Of a DNA stretch of 64,000 nt, positions 42,431-53,830 are shown piece after piece. The first letter of the stretch is position 1; the number at the start of each line of letters is the position of its first letter. A program made the translations under genes and the position numbers. The stretch comes from Berberis thunbergii (lineage: Eukaryota; Streptophyta; Magnoliopsida; Ranunculales; Berberidaceae): the NCBI GenBank assembly GCA_003290165.1, contig QNQO01005803.1, forward strand, positions 186,001 to 250,000, in the 5' to 3' direction. The notes under the pieces are model-generated. The model was not told where the DNA came from, did no database searches, and worked only from the letters and a program-made list of their open reading frames with translations.

Positions 42431-44950
42431 AGAGCCAAGCCTTCATTTTTCTTTGGGGGGAATAGTTGGTTGTCTAAGGTATCATTGGTCAGCCGTTGAT
42501 AGCGTTGGCAAGCCTAAGAGTGTTGGTCAGCCGTTAGGAGCCAGATCCAAGTGTAAGTCGCCATGGTGAGCGCAGAAGGAGTGATCGTGGTTAGGTGGTC
42601 CCATTCAAATTAGGTGTTCCAGCTGTAGGTGGTCCGGATACAATATTCCCAACTCCCATCCTCAAATTAAATTGAAGTAAGTTTGTCTTTGTTTTCAAGA
42701 TTTATTCTAGATTTATCATTAGATCTTTATAGATATTAGATCTTGCAATTATCATGATATCTAGGTATTAAGAACAGAATTTTGAATTTTCAAAATTAGA
42801 TTTACTTGAAATCATCTTCTTAAATCGAAAACCCGATCTTGTTTTCTTATGTATCCTAGATCAAAATGGTGTCATTCAATAAGGTCACATACCTTCTGAT
42901 GTTCGTAGAAAACCAAATTGTTTTCTTTTCTTATCAAAACCTTCACTTAAAAGCAGGATCAACCTCTGATAAGATCTTCTAGGTCCTCTCTAAGTGTAAA
43001 ACAGGAAACTGTCTTAGAGCTAGATCGATCGATTGGCTTGATCAAAGTGAAGTCTTTTAATCTCTGTTTTTCTTCAATCTCTGTATTTCTCTTCAAATTG
43101 AAAACTTCAAATTCAATTTCAAACAATTTGAAACAAGAATCCATTTTGGATTAAATTAATCAATTAAGATCCAGTGTCACATCACACGATCTTTAATCCT
43201 TGCCTTTCAGTAAGCATATCTGAATCATATTAATTCAGACCTGCTCCCTTTCAATCTCAGTTTATCATATCCAGATAACCAGAATGAAGTCTTTTAAGAC
43301 TACCAGAGCACAGACCAAGGGTCTTAAGCAACTTCAAGGTTTAAGAACTTCTACACCTCCTGAAGTTCTTCCTCAAACAAGTCTTGCTAGCCTGAGTGAA
43401 ACAACCCAGTTTTCTCAGACTGAGCAACTCATACACAATATCGAGTCACTCGCTCAACCTCAGATGGAGGATCATTCTCCTATCCAATCCTTAACTCAGT
43501 CAGAAATGAAGTTTCAGCCTCGAATAGGTTGTCTGTCTTCTCTGTCTACACCTTTCAAGGTAGACAAAGAGTTCATCAAAAGAGATTTCTTATCTCTAGA
43601 AAACACAGAAAGACGATTGAAATTTCAATCACAAACAACAGAAACAGAAAGATTTGCCCTCAACAAACCTTTCTATGATTGTTGTGAACAATTAAAAACC
43701 AATATACCATTCTTAGACTGGTATTTCAATATTCATGTACCTCAGGTTCATGTTTTAACTATTAAAACTACAAAGCAATGGTATCCAACAGAAACCAAAA
43801 CGGTTAAAGAATCTGTTCTACCATTGAACGAAGCACTTCATATTGCTTCTCCATCTACTCAGAATGTTGAGGATTCATTCAAAGAAATCAGTAGGGTTAT
43901 ACAACCTAACGATACTAATTTGTTGGCTACTGTGTTGATCACAGATCAGTGTAATATTGATCAGTGTCATAGTCAGAATGATCAATTGGTTAATACTCAA
44001 TTGACTCATAACCAACCCTTTGAATCAAAATCAGTATTGTACAAAGTACCTACTGATGGAGCACATAATGTTCTAACCCCTCAACAACAAATACTTCAAA
44101 ACACTAATTGCAAATTAGTAGCTCTTACTAGTAACAAACAAAATGTTACTACTGTCTCTGCTAACGATAAAGATAATTTTATTAATAATTTTGATCCAAT
44201 GATTGAATTAGATCGTTTGAATTATATTCAATACGATATCAATCTGTTGAAATATGCTAAACCTTCTAGCATTAAATTAGATCATCATTTGACTTATTGT
44301 CAATATGAAGTCAATGCTAAACCTGGCATAGTTCACAATCAAAATTCAAATTCAAAAATTAATATGCAATTTGAAGGAACACCTCTTCAAATAAATGCAT
44401 TAATTTCTACAAAGTACCTCTATACATGGAATATAGATGGTCTCTCTGTAGAAAATACGATACCTATCATAGTCCTTGGGCTTAAGAGGTGCTGGTCCAT
44501 ATGGACGTTTGGACTTAAATTTTCGGGCTGGATGAGACCGATAAAGAAGTCTGGAACGAGATGGCTGCTGATGAGAGATTTGAACTTCATCAGATCCAAT
44601 TGAATTACAGGAGTCAAGACAAATGTTCTCTTGGTCCTGAAATTGATTGTAAAGCTGCAAAGCACAGCTTTTAATGGAAAGGATGATATCTGCAAATGAT
44701 AACAATTCATAGGGGATATCACCAAGATTATTTGCTGTTAATGTTATTTAAACATTTCTGAGAAATTTGAACAATATCAGAAGAAGATGAGAAATCAAAC
44801 TTCGGAGATTGAATCACTATCTCAGTCTTGATATCATTTTCTTCGTATTGATTGACAAGAATAGAAGATCCTAAAGATCTTTTAACTCTGTCAAAATTTA
44901 GTTTGTGTTCATAAAAGAATTTTATGAACTAAGAGTTTACTCTGAAATTG
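42431..44950 (+). repeat. Array unit 3
   Basis: Shares CGAGTCACT (Ser for Leu at codon 55) with unit 4; private CTGTATTTCT in the leader at about 43081. Confidence 0.95.
43284..44603 (+). CDS. Capsid-polyprotein N-terminal fragment (array unit 3)
   Basis: 439 residues, Ser at 55, Gln at 78. Intact frame, same chimeric tail. Confidence 0.7.
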   Translation: MKSFKTTRAQTKGLKQLQGLRTSTPPEVLPQTSLASLSETTQFSQTEQLIHNIESLAQPQMEDHSPIQSLTQSEMKFQPRIGCLSSLSTPFKVDKEFIKRDFLSLENTERRLKFQSQTTETERFALNKPFYDCCEQLKTNIPFLDWYFNIHVPQVHVLTIKTTKQWYPTETKTVKESVLPLNEALHIASPSTQNVEDSFKEISRVIQPNDTNLLATVLITDQCNIDQCHSQNDQLVNTQLTHNQPFESKSVLYKVPTDGAHNVLTPQQQILQNTNCKLVALTSNKQNVTTVSANDKDNFINNFDPMIELDRLNYIQYDINLLKYAKPSSIKLDHHLTYCQYEVNAKPGIVHNQNSNSKINMQFEGTPLQINALISTKYLYTWNIDGLSVENTIPIIVLGLKRCWSIWTFGLKFSGWMRPIKKSGTRWLLMRDLNFIRSN

Positions 44951-47470
44951 AGAGCCAAGCCTTCATTTTTCTTTGGGGGGAATAGTTGGTTGTCTAAGGT
45001 ATCATTGGTCAGCCGTTGATAGCGTTGGCAAGCCTAAGAGTGTTGGTCAGCCGTTAGGAGCCAGATCCAAGTGTAAGTCGCCATGGTGAGCGCAGAAGGA
45101 GTGATCGTGGTTAGGTGGTCCCATTCAAATTAGGTGTTCCAGCTGTAGGTGGTCCGGATACAATATTCCCAACTCCCATCCTCAAATTAAATTGAAGTAA
45201 GTTTGTCTTTGTTTTCAAGATTTATTCTAGATTTATCATTAGATCTTTATAGATATTAGATCTTGCAATTATCATGATATCTAGGTATTAAGAACAGAAT
45301 TTTGAATTTTCAAAATTAGATTTACTTGAAATCATCTTCTTAAATCGAAAACCCGATCTTGTTTTCTTATGTATCCTAGATCAAAATGGTGTCATTCAAT
45401 AAGGTCACATACCTTCTGATGTTCGTAGAAAACCAAATTGTTTTCTTTTCTTATCAAAACCTTCACTTAAAAGCAGGATCAACCTCTGATAAGATCTTCT
45501 AGGTCCTCTCTAAGTGTAAAACAGGAAACTGTCTTAGAGCTAGATCGATCGATTGGCTTGATCAAAGTGAAGTCTTTTAATCTCTGTTTTTCTTCAATCT
45601 CTGTTTTTCTCTTCAAATTGAAAACTTCAAATTCAATTTCAAACAATTTGAAACAAGAATCCATTTTGGATTAAATTAATCAATTAAGATCCAGTGTCAC
45701 ATCACACGATCTTTAATCCTTGCCTTTCAGTAAGCATATCTGAATCATATTAATTCAGACCTGCTCCCTTTCAATCTCAGTTTATCATATCCAGATAACC
45801 AGAATGAAGTCTTTTAAGACTACCAGAGCACAGACCAAGGGTCTTAAGCAACTTCAAGGTTTAAGAACTTCTACACCTCCTGAAGTTCTTCCTCAAACAA
45901 GTCTTGCTAGCCTGAGTGAAACAACCCAGTTTTCTCAGACTGAGCAACTCATACACAATATCGAGTCACTCGCTCAACCTCAGATGGAGGATCATTCTCC
46001 TATCCAATCCTTAACTCAGTCAGAAATGAAGTTTCAGCCTCGAATAGGTTGTCTGTCTTCTCTGTCTACACCTTTCAAGGTAGACAAAGAGTTCATCAAA
46101 AGAGATTTCTTATCTCTAGAAAACACAGAAAGACGATTGAAATTTCAATCACAAACAACAGAAACAGAAAGATTTGCCCTCAACAAACCTTTCTATGATT
46201 GTTGTGAACAATTAAAAACCAATATACCATTCTTAGACTGGTATTTCAATATTCATGTACCTCAGGTTCATGTTTTAACTATTAAAACTACAAAGCAATG
46301 GTATCCAACAGAAACCAAAACGGTTAAAGAATCTGTTCTACCATTGAACGAAGCACTTCATATTGCTTCTCCATCTACTCAGAATGTTGAGGATTCATTC
46401 AAAGAAATCAGTAGGGTTATACAACCTAACGATACTAATTTGTTGGCTACTGTGTTGATCACAGATCAGTGTAATATTGATCAGTGTCATAGTCAGAATG
46501 ATCAATTGGTTAATACTCAATTGACTCATAACCAACCCTTTGAATCAAAATCAGTATTGTACAAAGTACCTACTGATGGAGCACATAATGTTCTAACCCC
46601 TCAACAACAAATACTTCAAAACACTAATTGCAAATTAGTAGCTCTTACTAGTAACAAACAAAATGTTACTACTGTCTCTGCTAACGATAAAGATAATTTT
46701 ATTAATAATTTTGATCCAATGATTGAATTAGATCGTTTGAATTATATTCAATACGATATCAATCTGTTGAAATATGCTAAACCTTCTAGCATTAAATTAG
46801 ATCATCATTTGACTTATTGTCAATATGAAGTCAATGCTAAACCTGGCATAGTTCACAATCAAAATTCAAATTCAAAAATTAATATGCAATTTGAAGGAAC
46901 ACCTCTTCAAATAAATGCATTAATTTCTACAAAGTACCTCTATACATGGAATATAGATGGTCTCTCTGTAGAAAATACGATACCTATCATAGTCCTTGGG
47001 CTTAAGAGGTGCTGGTCCATATGGACGTTTGGACTTAAATTTTCGGGCTGGATGAGACCGATAAAGAAGTCTGGAACGAGATGGCTGCTGATGAGAGATT
47101 TGAACTTCATCAGATCCAATTGAATTACAGGAGTCAAGACAAATGTTCTCTTGGTCCTGAAATTGATTGTAAAGCTGCAAAGCACAGCTTTTAATGGAAA
47201 GGATGATATCTGCAAATGATAACAATTCATAGGGGATATCACCAAGATTATTTGCTGTTAATGTTATTTAAACATTTCTGAGAAATTTGAACAATATCAG
47301 AAGAAGATGAGAAATCAAACTTCGGAGATTGAATCACTATCTCAGTCTTGATATCATTTTCTTCGTATTGATTGACAAGAATAGAAGATCCTAAAGATCT
47401 TTTAACTCTGTCAAAATTTAGTTTGTGTTCATAAAAGAATTTTATGAACTAAGAGTTTACTCTGAAATTG
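44951..47470 (+). repeat. Array unit 4
   Basis: Same Ser55 variant as unit 3; no private change noticed. Confidence 0.95.
45804..47123 (+). CDS. Capsid-polyprotein N-terminal fragment (array unit 4)
   Basis: 439 residues, protein identical to unit 3 as far as I can see. Confidence 0.7.
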   Translation: MKSFKTTRAQTKGLKQLQGLRTSTPPEVLPQTSLASLSETTQFSQTEQLIHNIESLAQPQMEDHSPIQSLTQSEMKFQPRIGCLSSLSTPFKVDKEFIKRDFLSLENTERRLKFQSQTTETERFALNKPFYDCCEQLKTNIPFLDWYFNIHVPQVHVLTIKTTKQWYPTETKTVKESVLPLNEALHIASPSTQNVEDSFKEISRVIQPNDTNLLATVLITDQCNIDQCHSQNDQLVNTQLTHNQPFESKSVLYKVPTDGAHNVLTPQQQILQNTNCKLVALTSNKQNVTTVSANDKDNFINNFDPMIELDRLNYIQYDINLLKYAKPSSIKLDHHLTYCQYEVNAKPGIVHNQNSNSKINMQFEGTPLQINALISTKYLYTWNIDGLSVENTIPIIVLGLKRCWSIWTFGLKFSGWMRPIKKSGTRWLLMRDLNFIRSN

Positions 47471-49990
47471 AGAGCCAAGCCTTCATTTTTCTTTGGGGGG
47501 AATAGTTGGTTGTCTAAGGTATCATTGGTCAGCCGTTGATAGCGTTGGCAAGCCTAAGAGTGTTGGTCAGCCGTTAGGAGCCAGATCCAAGTGTAAGTCG
47601 CCATGGTGAGCGCAGAAGGAGTGATCGTGGTTAGGTGGTCCCATTCAAATTAGGTGTTCCAGCTGTAGGTGGTCCGGATACAATATTCCCAACTCCCATC
47701 CTCAAATTAAATTGAAGTAAGTTTGTCTTTGTTTTCAAGATTTATTCTAGATTTATCATTAGATCTTTATAGATATTAGATCTTGCAATTATCATGATAT
47801 CTAGGTATTAAGAACAGAATTTTGAATTTTCAAAATTAGATTTACTTGAAATCATCTTCTTAAATCGAAAACCCGATCTTGTTTTCTTATGTATCCTAGA
47901 TCAAAATGGTGTCATTCAATAAGGTCACATACCTTCTGATGTTCGTAGAAAACCAAATTATTTTCTTTTCTTATCAAAACCTTCACTTAAAAGCAGGATC
48001 AACCTCTGATAAGATCTTCTAGGTCCTCTCTAAGTGTAAAACAGGAAACTGTCTTAGAGCTAGATCGATCGATTGGCTTGATCAAAGTGAAGTCTTTTAA
48101 TCTCTGTTTTTCTTCAATCTCTGTTTTTCTCTTCAAATTGAAAACTTCAAATTCAATTTCAAACAATTTGAAACAAGAATCCATTTTGGATTAAATTAAT
48201 CAATTAAGATCCAGTGTCACATCACACGATCTTTAATCCTTGCCTTTCAGTAAGCATATCTGAATCATATTAATTCAGACCTGCTCCCTTTCAATCTCAG
48301 TTTATCATATCCAGATAACCAGAATGAAGTCTTTTAAGACTACCAGAGCACAGACCAAGGGTCTTAAGCAACTTCAAGGTTTAAGAACTTCTACACCTCC
48401 TGAAGTTCTTCCTCAAACAAGTCTTGCTAGCCTGAGTGAAACAACCCAGTTTTCTCAGACTGAGCAACTCATACACAATATCGAGTTACTCGCTCAACCT
48501 CAGATGGAGGATCATTCTCCTATCCAATCCTTAACTCAGTCAGAAATGAAGTTTCAGCCTCGAATAGGTTGTCTGTCTTCTCTGTCTACACCTTTCAAGG
48601 TAGACAAAGAGTTCATCAAAAGAGATTTCTTATCTCTAGAAAACACAGAAAGACGATTGAAATTTCAATCACAAACAACAGAAACAGAAAGATTTGCCCT
48701 CAACAAACCTTTCTATGATTGTTGTGAACAATTAAAAACCAATATACCATTCTTAGACTGGTATTTCAATATTCATGTACCTCAGGTTCATGTTTTAACT
48801 ATTAAAACTACAAAGCAATGGTATCCAACAGAAACCAAAACGGTTAAAGAATCTGTTCTACCATTGAACGAAGCACTTCATATTGCTTCTCCATCTACTC
48901 AGAATGTTGAGGATTCATTCAAAGAAATCAGTAGGGTTATACAACCTAACGATACTAATTTGTTGGCTACTGTGTTGATCACAGATCAGTGTAATATTGA
49001 TCAGTGTCATAGTCAGAATGATCAATTGGTTAATACTCAATTGACTCATAACCAACCCTTTGAATCAAAATCAGTATTGTACAAAGTACCTACTGATGGA
49101 GCACATAATGTTCTAACCCCTCAACAACAAATACTTCAAAACACTAATTGCAAATTAGTAGCTCTTACTAGTAACAAACAAAATGTTACTACTGTCTCTG
49201 CTAACGATAAAGATAATTTTATTAATAATTTTGATCCAATGATTGAATTAGATCGTTTGAATTATATTCAATACGATATCAATCTGTTGAAATATGCTAA
49301 ACCTTCTAGCATTAAATTAGATCATCATTTGACTTATTGTCAATATGAAGTCAATGCTAAACCTGGCATAGTTCACAATCAAAATTCAAATTCAAAAATT
49401 AATATGCAATTTGAAGGAACACCTCTTCAAATAAATGCATTAATTTCTACAAAGTACCTCTATACATGGAATATAGATGGTCTCTCTGTAGAAAATACGA
49501 TACCTATCATAGTCCTTGGGCTTAAGAGGTGCTGGTCCATATGGACGTTTGGACTTAAATTTTCGGGCTGGATGAGACCGATAAAGAAGTCTGGAACGAG
49601 ATGGCTGCTGATGAGAGATTTGAACTTCCTCAGATCCAATTGAATTACAGGAGTCAAGACAAATGTTCTCTTGGTCCTGAAATTGATTGTAAAGCTGCAA
49701 AGCACAGCTTTTAATGGAAAGGATGATATCTGCAAATGATAACAATTCATAGGGGATATCACCAAGATTATTTGCTGTTAATGTTATTTAAACATTTCTG
49801 AGAAATTTGAACAATATCAGAAGAAGATGAGAAATCAAACTTCGGAGATTGAATCACTATCTCAGTCTTGATATCATTTTCTTCGTATTGATTGACAAGA
49901 ATAGAAGATCCTAAAGATCTTTTAACTCTGTCAAAATTTAGTTTGTGTTCATAAAAGAATTTTATGAACTAAGAGTTTACTCTGAAATTG
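47471..49990 (+). repeat. Array unit 5
   Basis: Shares CTTCCTCAG with unit 1; private AAATTATTTTC in the leader at about 47955. Confidence 0.95.
48324..49643 (+). CDS. Capsid-polyprotein N-terminal fragment (array unit 5)
   Basis: 439 residues, protein identical to unit 1 (Leu55, Gln78, NFLRSN end). Confidence 0.7.
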   Translation: MKSFKTTRAQTKGLKQLQGLRTSTPPEVLPQTSLASLSETTQFSQTEQLIHNIELLAQPQMEDHSPIQSLTQSEMKFQPRIGCLSSLSTPFKVDKEFIKRDFLSLENTERRLKFQSQTTETERFALNKPFYDCCEQLKTNIPFLDWYFNIHVPQVHVLTIKTTKQWYPTETKTVKESVLPLNEALHIASPSTQNVEDSFKEISRVIQPNDTNLLATVLITDQCNIDQCHSQNDQLVNTQLTHNQPFESKSVLYKVPTDGAHNVLTPQQQILQNTNCKLVALTSNKQNVTTVSANDKDNFINNFDPMIELDRLNYIQYDINLLKYAKPSSIKLDHHLTYCQYEVNAKPGIVHNQNSNSKINMQFEGTPLQINALISTKYLYTWNIDGLSVENTIPIIVLGLKRCWSIWTFGLKFSGWMRPIKKSGTRWLLMRDLNFLRSN

Positions 49991-52509
49991 AGAGCCAAGC
50001 CTTCATTTTTCTTTGGGGGAATAGTTGGTTGTCTAAGGTATCATTGGTCAGCCGTTGATAGCGTTGGCAAGCCTAAGAGTGTTGGTCAGCCGTTAGGAGC
50101 CAGATCCAAGTGTAAGTCGCCATGGTGAGCGCAGAAGGAGTGATCGTGGTTAGGTGGTCCCATTCAAATTAGGTGTTCCAGCTGTAGGTGGTCCGGATAC
50201 AATATTCCCAACTCCCATCCTCAAATTAAATTGAAGTAAGTTTGTCTTTGTTTTCAAGATTTATTCTAGATTTATCATTAGATCTTTATAGATATTAGAT
50301 CTTGCAATTATCATGATATCTAGGTATTAAGAACAGAATTTTGAATTTTCAAAATTAGATTTACTTGAAATCATCTTCTTAAATCGAAAACCCGATCTTG
50401 TTTTCTTATGTATCCTAGATCAAAATGGTGTCATTCAATAAGGTCACATACCTTCTGATGTTCGTAGAAAACCAAATTGTTTTCTTTTCTTATCAAAACC
50501 TTCACTTAAAAGCAGGATCAACCTCTGATAAGATCTTCTAGGTCCTCTCTAAGTGTAAAACAGGAAACTGTCTTAGAGCTAGATCGATCGATTGGCTTGA
50601 TCAAAGTGAAGTCTTTTAATCTCTGTTTTTCTTCAATCTCTGTTTTTCTCTTCAAATTGAAAACTTCAAATTCAATTTCAAACAATTTGAAACAAGAATC
50701 CATTTTGGATTAAATTAATCAATTAAGATCCAGTGTCACATCACACGATCTTTAATCCTTGCCTTTCAGTAAGCATATCTGAATCATATTAATTCAGACC
50801 TGCTCCCTTTCAATCTCAGTTTATCATATCCAGATAACCAGAATGAAGTCTTTTAAGACTACCAGAGCACAGACCAAGGGTCTTAAGCAACTTCAAGGTT
50901 TAAGAACTTCTACACCTCCTGAAGTTCTTCCTCAAACAAGTCTTGCTAGCCTGAGTGAAACAACCCAGTTTTCTCAGACTGAGCAACTCATACACAATAT
51001 CGAGTTACTCGCTCAACCTCAGATGGAGGATCATTCTCCTATCCAATCCTTAACTCAGTCAGAAATGAAGTTTCAGCCTCGAATAGGTTGTCTGTCTTCT
51101 CTGTCTACACCTTTCAAGGTAGACAAAGAGTTCATCAAAAGAGATTTCTTATCTCTAGAAAACACAGAAAGACGATTGAAATTTCAATCACAAACAACAG
51201 AAACAGAAAGATTTGCCCTCAACAAACCTTTCTATGATTGTTGTGAACAATTAAAAACCAATATACCATTCTTAGACTGGTATTTCAATATTCATGTACC
51301 TCAGGTTCATGTTTTAACTATTAAAACTACAAAGCAATGGTATCCAACAGAAACCAAAACGGTTAAAGAATCTGTTCTACCATTGAACGAAGCACTTCAT
51401 ATTGCTTCTCCATCTACTCAGAATGTTGAGGATTCATTCAAAGAAATCAGTAGGGTTATACAACCTAACGATACTAATTTGTTGGCTACTGTGTTGATCA
51501 CAGATCAGTGTAATATTGATCAGTGTCATAGTCAGAATGATCAATTGGTTAATACTCAATTGACTCATAACCAACCCTTTGAATCAAAATCAGTATTGTA
51601 CAAAGTACCTACTGATGGAGCACATAATGTTCTAACCCCTCAACAACAAATACTTCAAAACACTAATTGCAAATTAGTAGCTCTTACTAGTAACAAACAA
51701 AATGTTACTACTGTCTCTGCTAACGATAAAGATAATTTTATTAATAATTTTGATCCAATGATTGAATTAGATCGTTTGAATTATATTCAATACGATATCA
51801 ATCTGTTGAAATATGCTAAACCTTCTAGCATTAAATTAGATCATCATTTGACTTATTGTCAATATGAAGTCAATGCTAAACCTGGCATAGTTCACAATCA
51901 AAATTCAAATTCAAAAATTAATATGCAATTTGAAGGAACACCTCTTCAAATAAATGCATTAATTTCTACAAAGTACCTCTATACATGGAATATAGATGGT
52001 CTCTCTGTAGAAAATACGATACCTATCATAGTCCTTGGGCTTAAGAGGTGCTGGTCCATATGGACGTTTGGACTTAAATTTTCGGGCTGGATGAGACCGA
52101 TAAAGAAGTCTGGAACGAGATGGCTGTTGATGAGAGATTTGAACTTCATCAGATCCAATTGAATTACAGGAGTCAAGACAAATGTTCTCTTGGTCCTGAA
52201 ATTGATTGTAAAGCTGCAAAGCACAGCTTTTAATGGAAAGGATGATATCTGCAAATGATAACAATTCATAGGGGATATCACCAAGATTATTTGCTGTTAA
52301 TGTTATTTAAACATTTCTGAGAAATTTGAACAATATCAGAAGAAGATGAGAAATCAAACTTCGGAGATTGAATCACTATCTCAGTCTTGATATCATTTTC
52401 TTCGTATTGATTGACAAGAATAGAAGATCCTAAAGATCTTTTAACTCTGTCAAAATTTAGTTTGTGTTCATAAAAGAATTTTATGAACTAAGAGTTTACT
52501 CTGAAATTG
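49991..52509 (+). repeat. Array unit 6 (2,519 bp)
   Basis: One G lost from the G run near 50015; private GGCTGTTGATG at about 52123. Confidence 0.95.
50843..52162 (+). CDS. Capsid-polyprotein N-terminal fragment (array unit 6)
   Basis: 439 residues, Leu55, Gln78, NFIRSN end. Intact frame. Confidence 0.7.
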   Translation: MKSFKTTRAQTKGLKQLQGLRTSTPPEVLPQTSLASLSETTQFSQTEQLIHNIELLAQPQMEDHSPIQSLTQSEMKFQPRIGCLSSLSTPFKVDKEFIKRDFLSLENTERRLKFQSQTTETERFALNKPFYDCCEQLKTNIPFLDWYFNIHVPQVHVLTIKTTKQWYPTETKTVKESVLPLNEALHIASPSTQNVEDSFKEISRVIQPNDTNLLATVLITDQCNIDQCHSQNDQLVNTQLTHNQPFESKSVLYKVPTDGAHNVLTPQQQILQNTNCKLVALTSNKQNVTTVSANDKDNFINNFDPMIELDRLNYIQYDINLLKYAKPSSIKLDHHLTYCQYEVNAKPGIVHNQNSNSKINMQFEGTPLQINALISTKYLYTWNIDGLSVENTIPIIVLGLKRCWSIWTFGLKFSGWMRPIKKSGTRWLLMRDLNFIRSN

Positions 52510-53689
52510 AGAGCCAAGCCTTCATTTTTCTTTGGGGGGAATAGTTGGTTGTCTAAGGTATCATTGGTCAGCCGTTGATAGCGTTGGCAAGCCTAAGAGT
52601 GTTGGTCAGCCGTTAGGAGCCAGATCCAAGTGTAAGTCGCCATGGTGAGCGCAGAAGGAGTGATCGTGGTTAGGTGGTCCCATTCAAATTAGGTGTTCCA
52701 GCTGTAGGTGGTCCGGATACAATATTCCCAACTCCCATCCTCAAATTAAATTGAAGTAAGTTTGTCTTTGTTTTCAAGATTTATTCTAGATTTATCATTA
52801 GATCTTTATAGATATTAGATCTTGCAATTATCATGATATCTAGGTATTAAGAACAGAATTTTGAATTTTCAAAATTAGATTTACTTGAAATCATCTTCTT
52901 AAATCGAAAACCCGATCTTGTTTTCTTATGTTTCCTAGATCAAAATGGTGTCATTCAATAAGGTCACATACCTTCTGATGTTCATAGAAAACCAAATTGT
53001 TTTCTTTTCTTATCAAAACCTTCACTTAAAAGCAGGATCAACCTCTGATAAGATCTTCTAGGTCCTCTCTAAGTGTAAAACAGGAAACTGTCTTAGAGCT
53101 AGATCGATCGATTGGCTTGATCAAAGTGAAGTCTTTTAATCTCTGTTTTTCTTCAATCTCTGTTTTTCTCTTCAAATTGAAAACTTCAAATTCAATTTCA
53201 AACAATTTGAAACAAGAATCCATTTTGGATTAAATTAATCAATTAAGATCCAGTGTCACATCACACGATCTTTAATCCTTGCCTTTCAGTAAGCATATCT
53301 GAATCATATTAATTCAGACCTGCTCCTTTTCAATCTCAGTTTATCATATCCAGATAACCAGAATGAAGTCTTTTAAGACTACCAGAGCACAGACCAAGGG
53401 TCTTAAGCAACTTCAAGGTTTAAGAACTTCTACACCTCCTGAAGTTCTTCCTCAAACAAGTCTTGCTAGCCTGAGTGAAACAACCCAGTTTTCTCAGACT
53501 GAGCAACTCATACACAATATCGAGTTACTCGCTCAACCTCAGATGGAGGATCATTCTCCTATCCAATCCTTAACTCAGTCAGAAATGAAGTTTCTGCCTC
53601 GAATAGGTTGTCTGTCTTCTCTGTCTACACCTTTCAAGGTAGACAAAGAGTTCATCAAAAGAGATTTCTTATCTCTAGAAAACACAGAA
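52510..53689 (+). repeat. Array unit 7, truncated
   Basis: 1,180 bp, cut after AACACAGAA at codon 109 of the ORF, where it joins the 3' end of the minus-strand element. Private leader changes (GTTTCCTAG, GTTCATAG, CTGCTCCTTTTC) make it the most diverged copy; Leu78 shared with unit 2. Confidence 0.95.
53363..53689 (+). pseudogene. Capsid-polyprotein N-terminal fragment, truncated (array unit 7)
   Basis: First 109 codons of the array ORF; the open frame then runs 40 codons into unrelated antisense sequence to 53812. Confidence 0.75.
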
Positions 53690-53830
53690 CTTCTTGGGAA
53701 AATGGGGAAGCTGGTTCCAATCAGCTTCAGAGAGAACTTTGATGATATGGCAGTAGGGGACTGCAATATTTTTAGAATTGTTATAGTGATGAGATACTAT
53801 AACAGAATCTGAATATACAAGAATGAACTC
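53690..53830 (-). other. 3' non-coding end of the minus-strand pararetroviral element
   Basis: Between the stop of the 437-codon ORF and the junction with unit 7. Contains the perfect hairpin at 53780-53803. No gene. Confidence 0.6.
53780..53803. repeat. Perfect short hairpin
   Basis: GTTATAGT (53780-53787), loop GATGAGAT, ACTATAAC (53796-53803), in the 3' region of the minus-strand element. Confidence 0.9.

Larger units (their letters stand above)
37391..53689 (+). repeat. Tandem array of a 2,520-bp chimeric pararetroviral unit (6 complete + 1 partial)
   Basis: Head-to-tail units start at 37391, 39911, 42431, 44951, 47471, 49991 and 52510. Five are 2,520 bp, the sixth 2,519 bp, the seventh is cut at 1,180 bp. 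Each unit has (i) leader from inside the primer site; (ii) in sense, the capsid polyprotein from MKSFK to about residue 113 of the long minus-strand ORF at 58084; (iii) in antisense, block A = residues about 353 to 259 of that ORF; (iv) in antisense, block B = residues about 548 to 476. Copies differ at only a handful of positions, so the amplification is recent. No RT or RNase H is present. Confidence 0.95.

Noticed and set aside
37391..53689. CRISPR-like or ordinary satellite interpretation of the regular repeats
   Set aside because: Units are 2.5 kb of recognisable viral sequence without spacers; the context is a plant nuclear genome.
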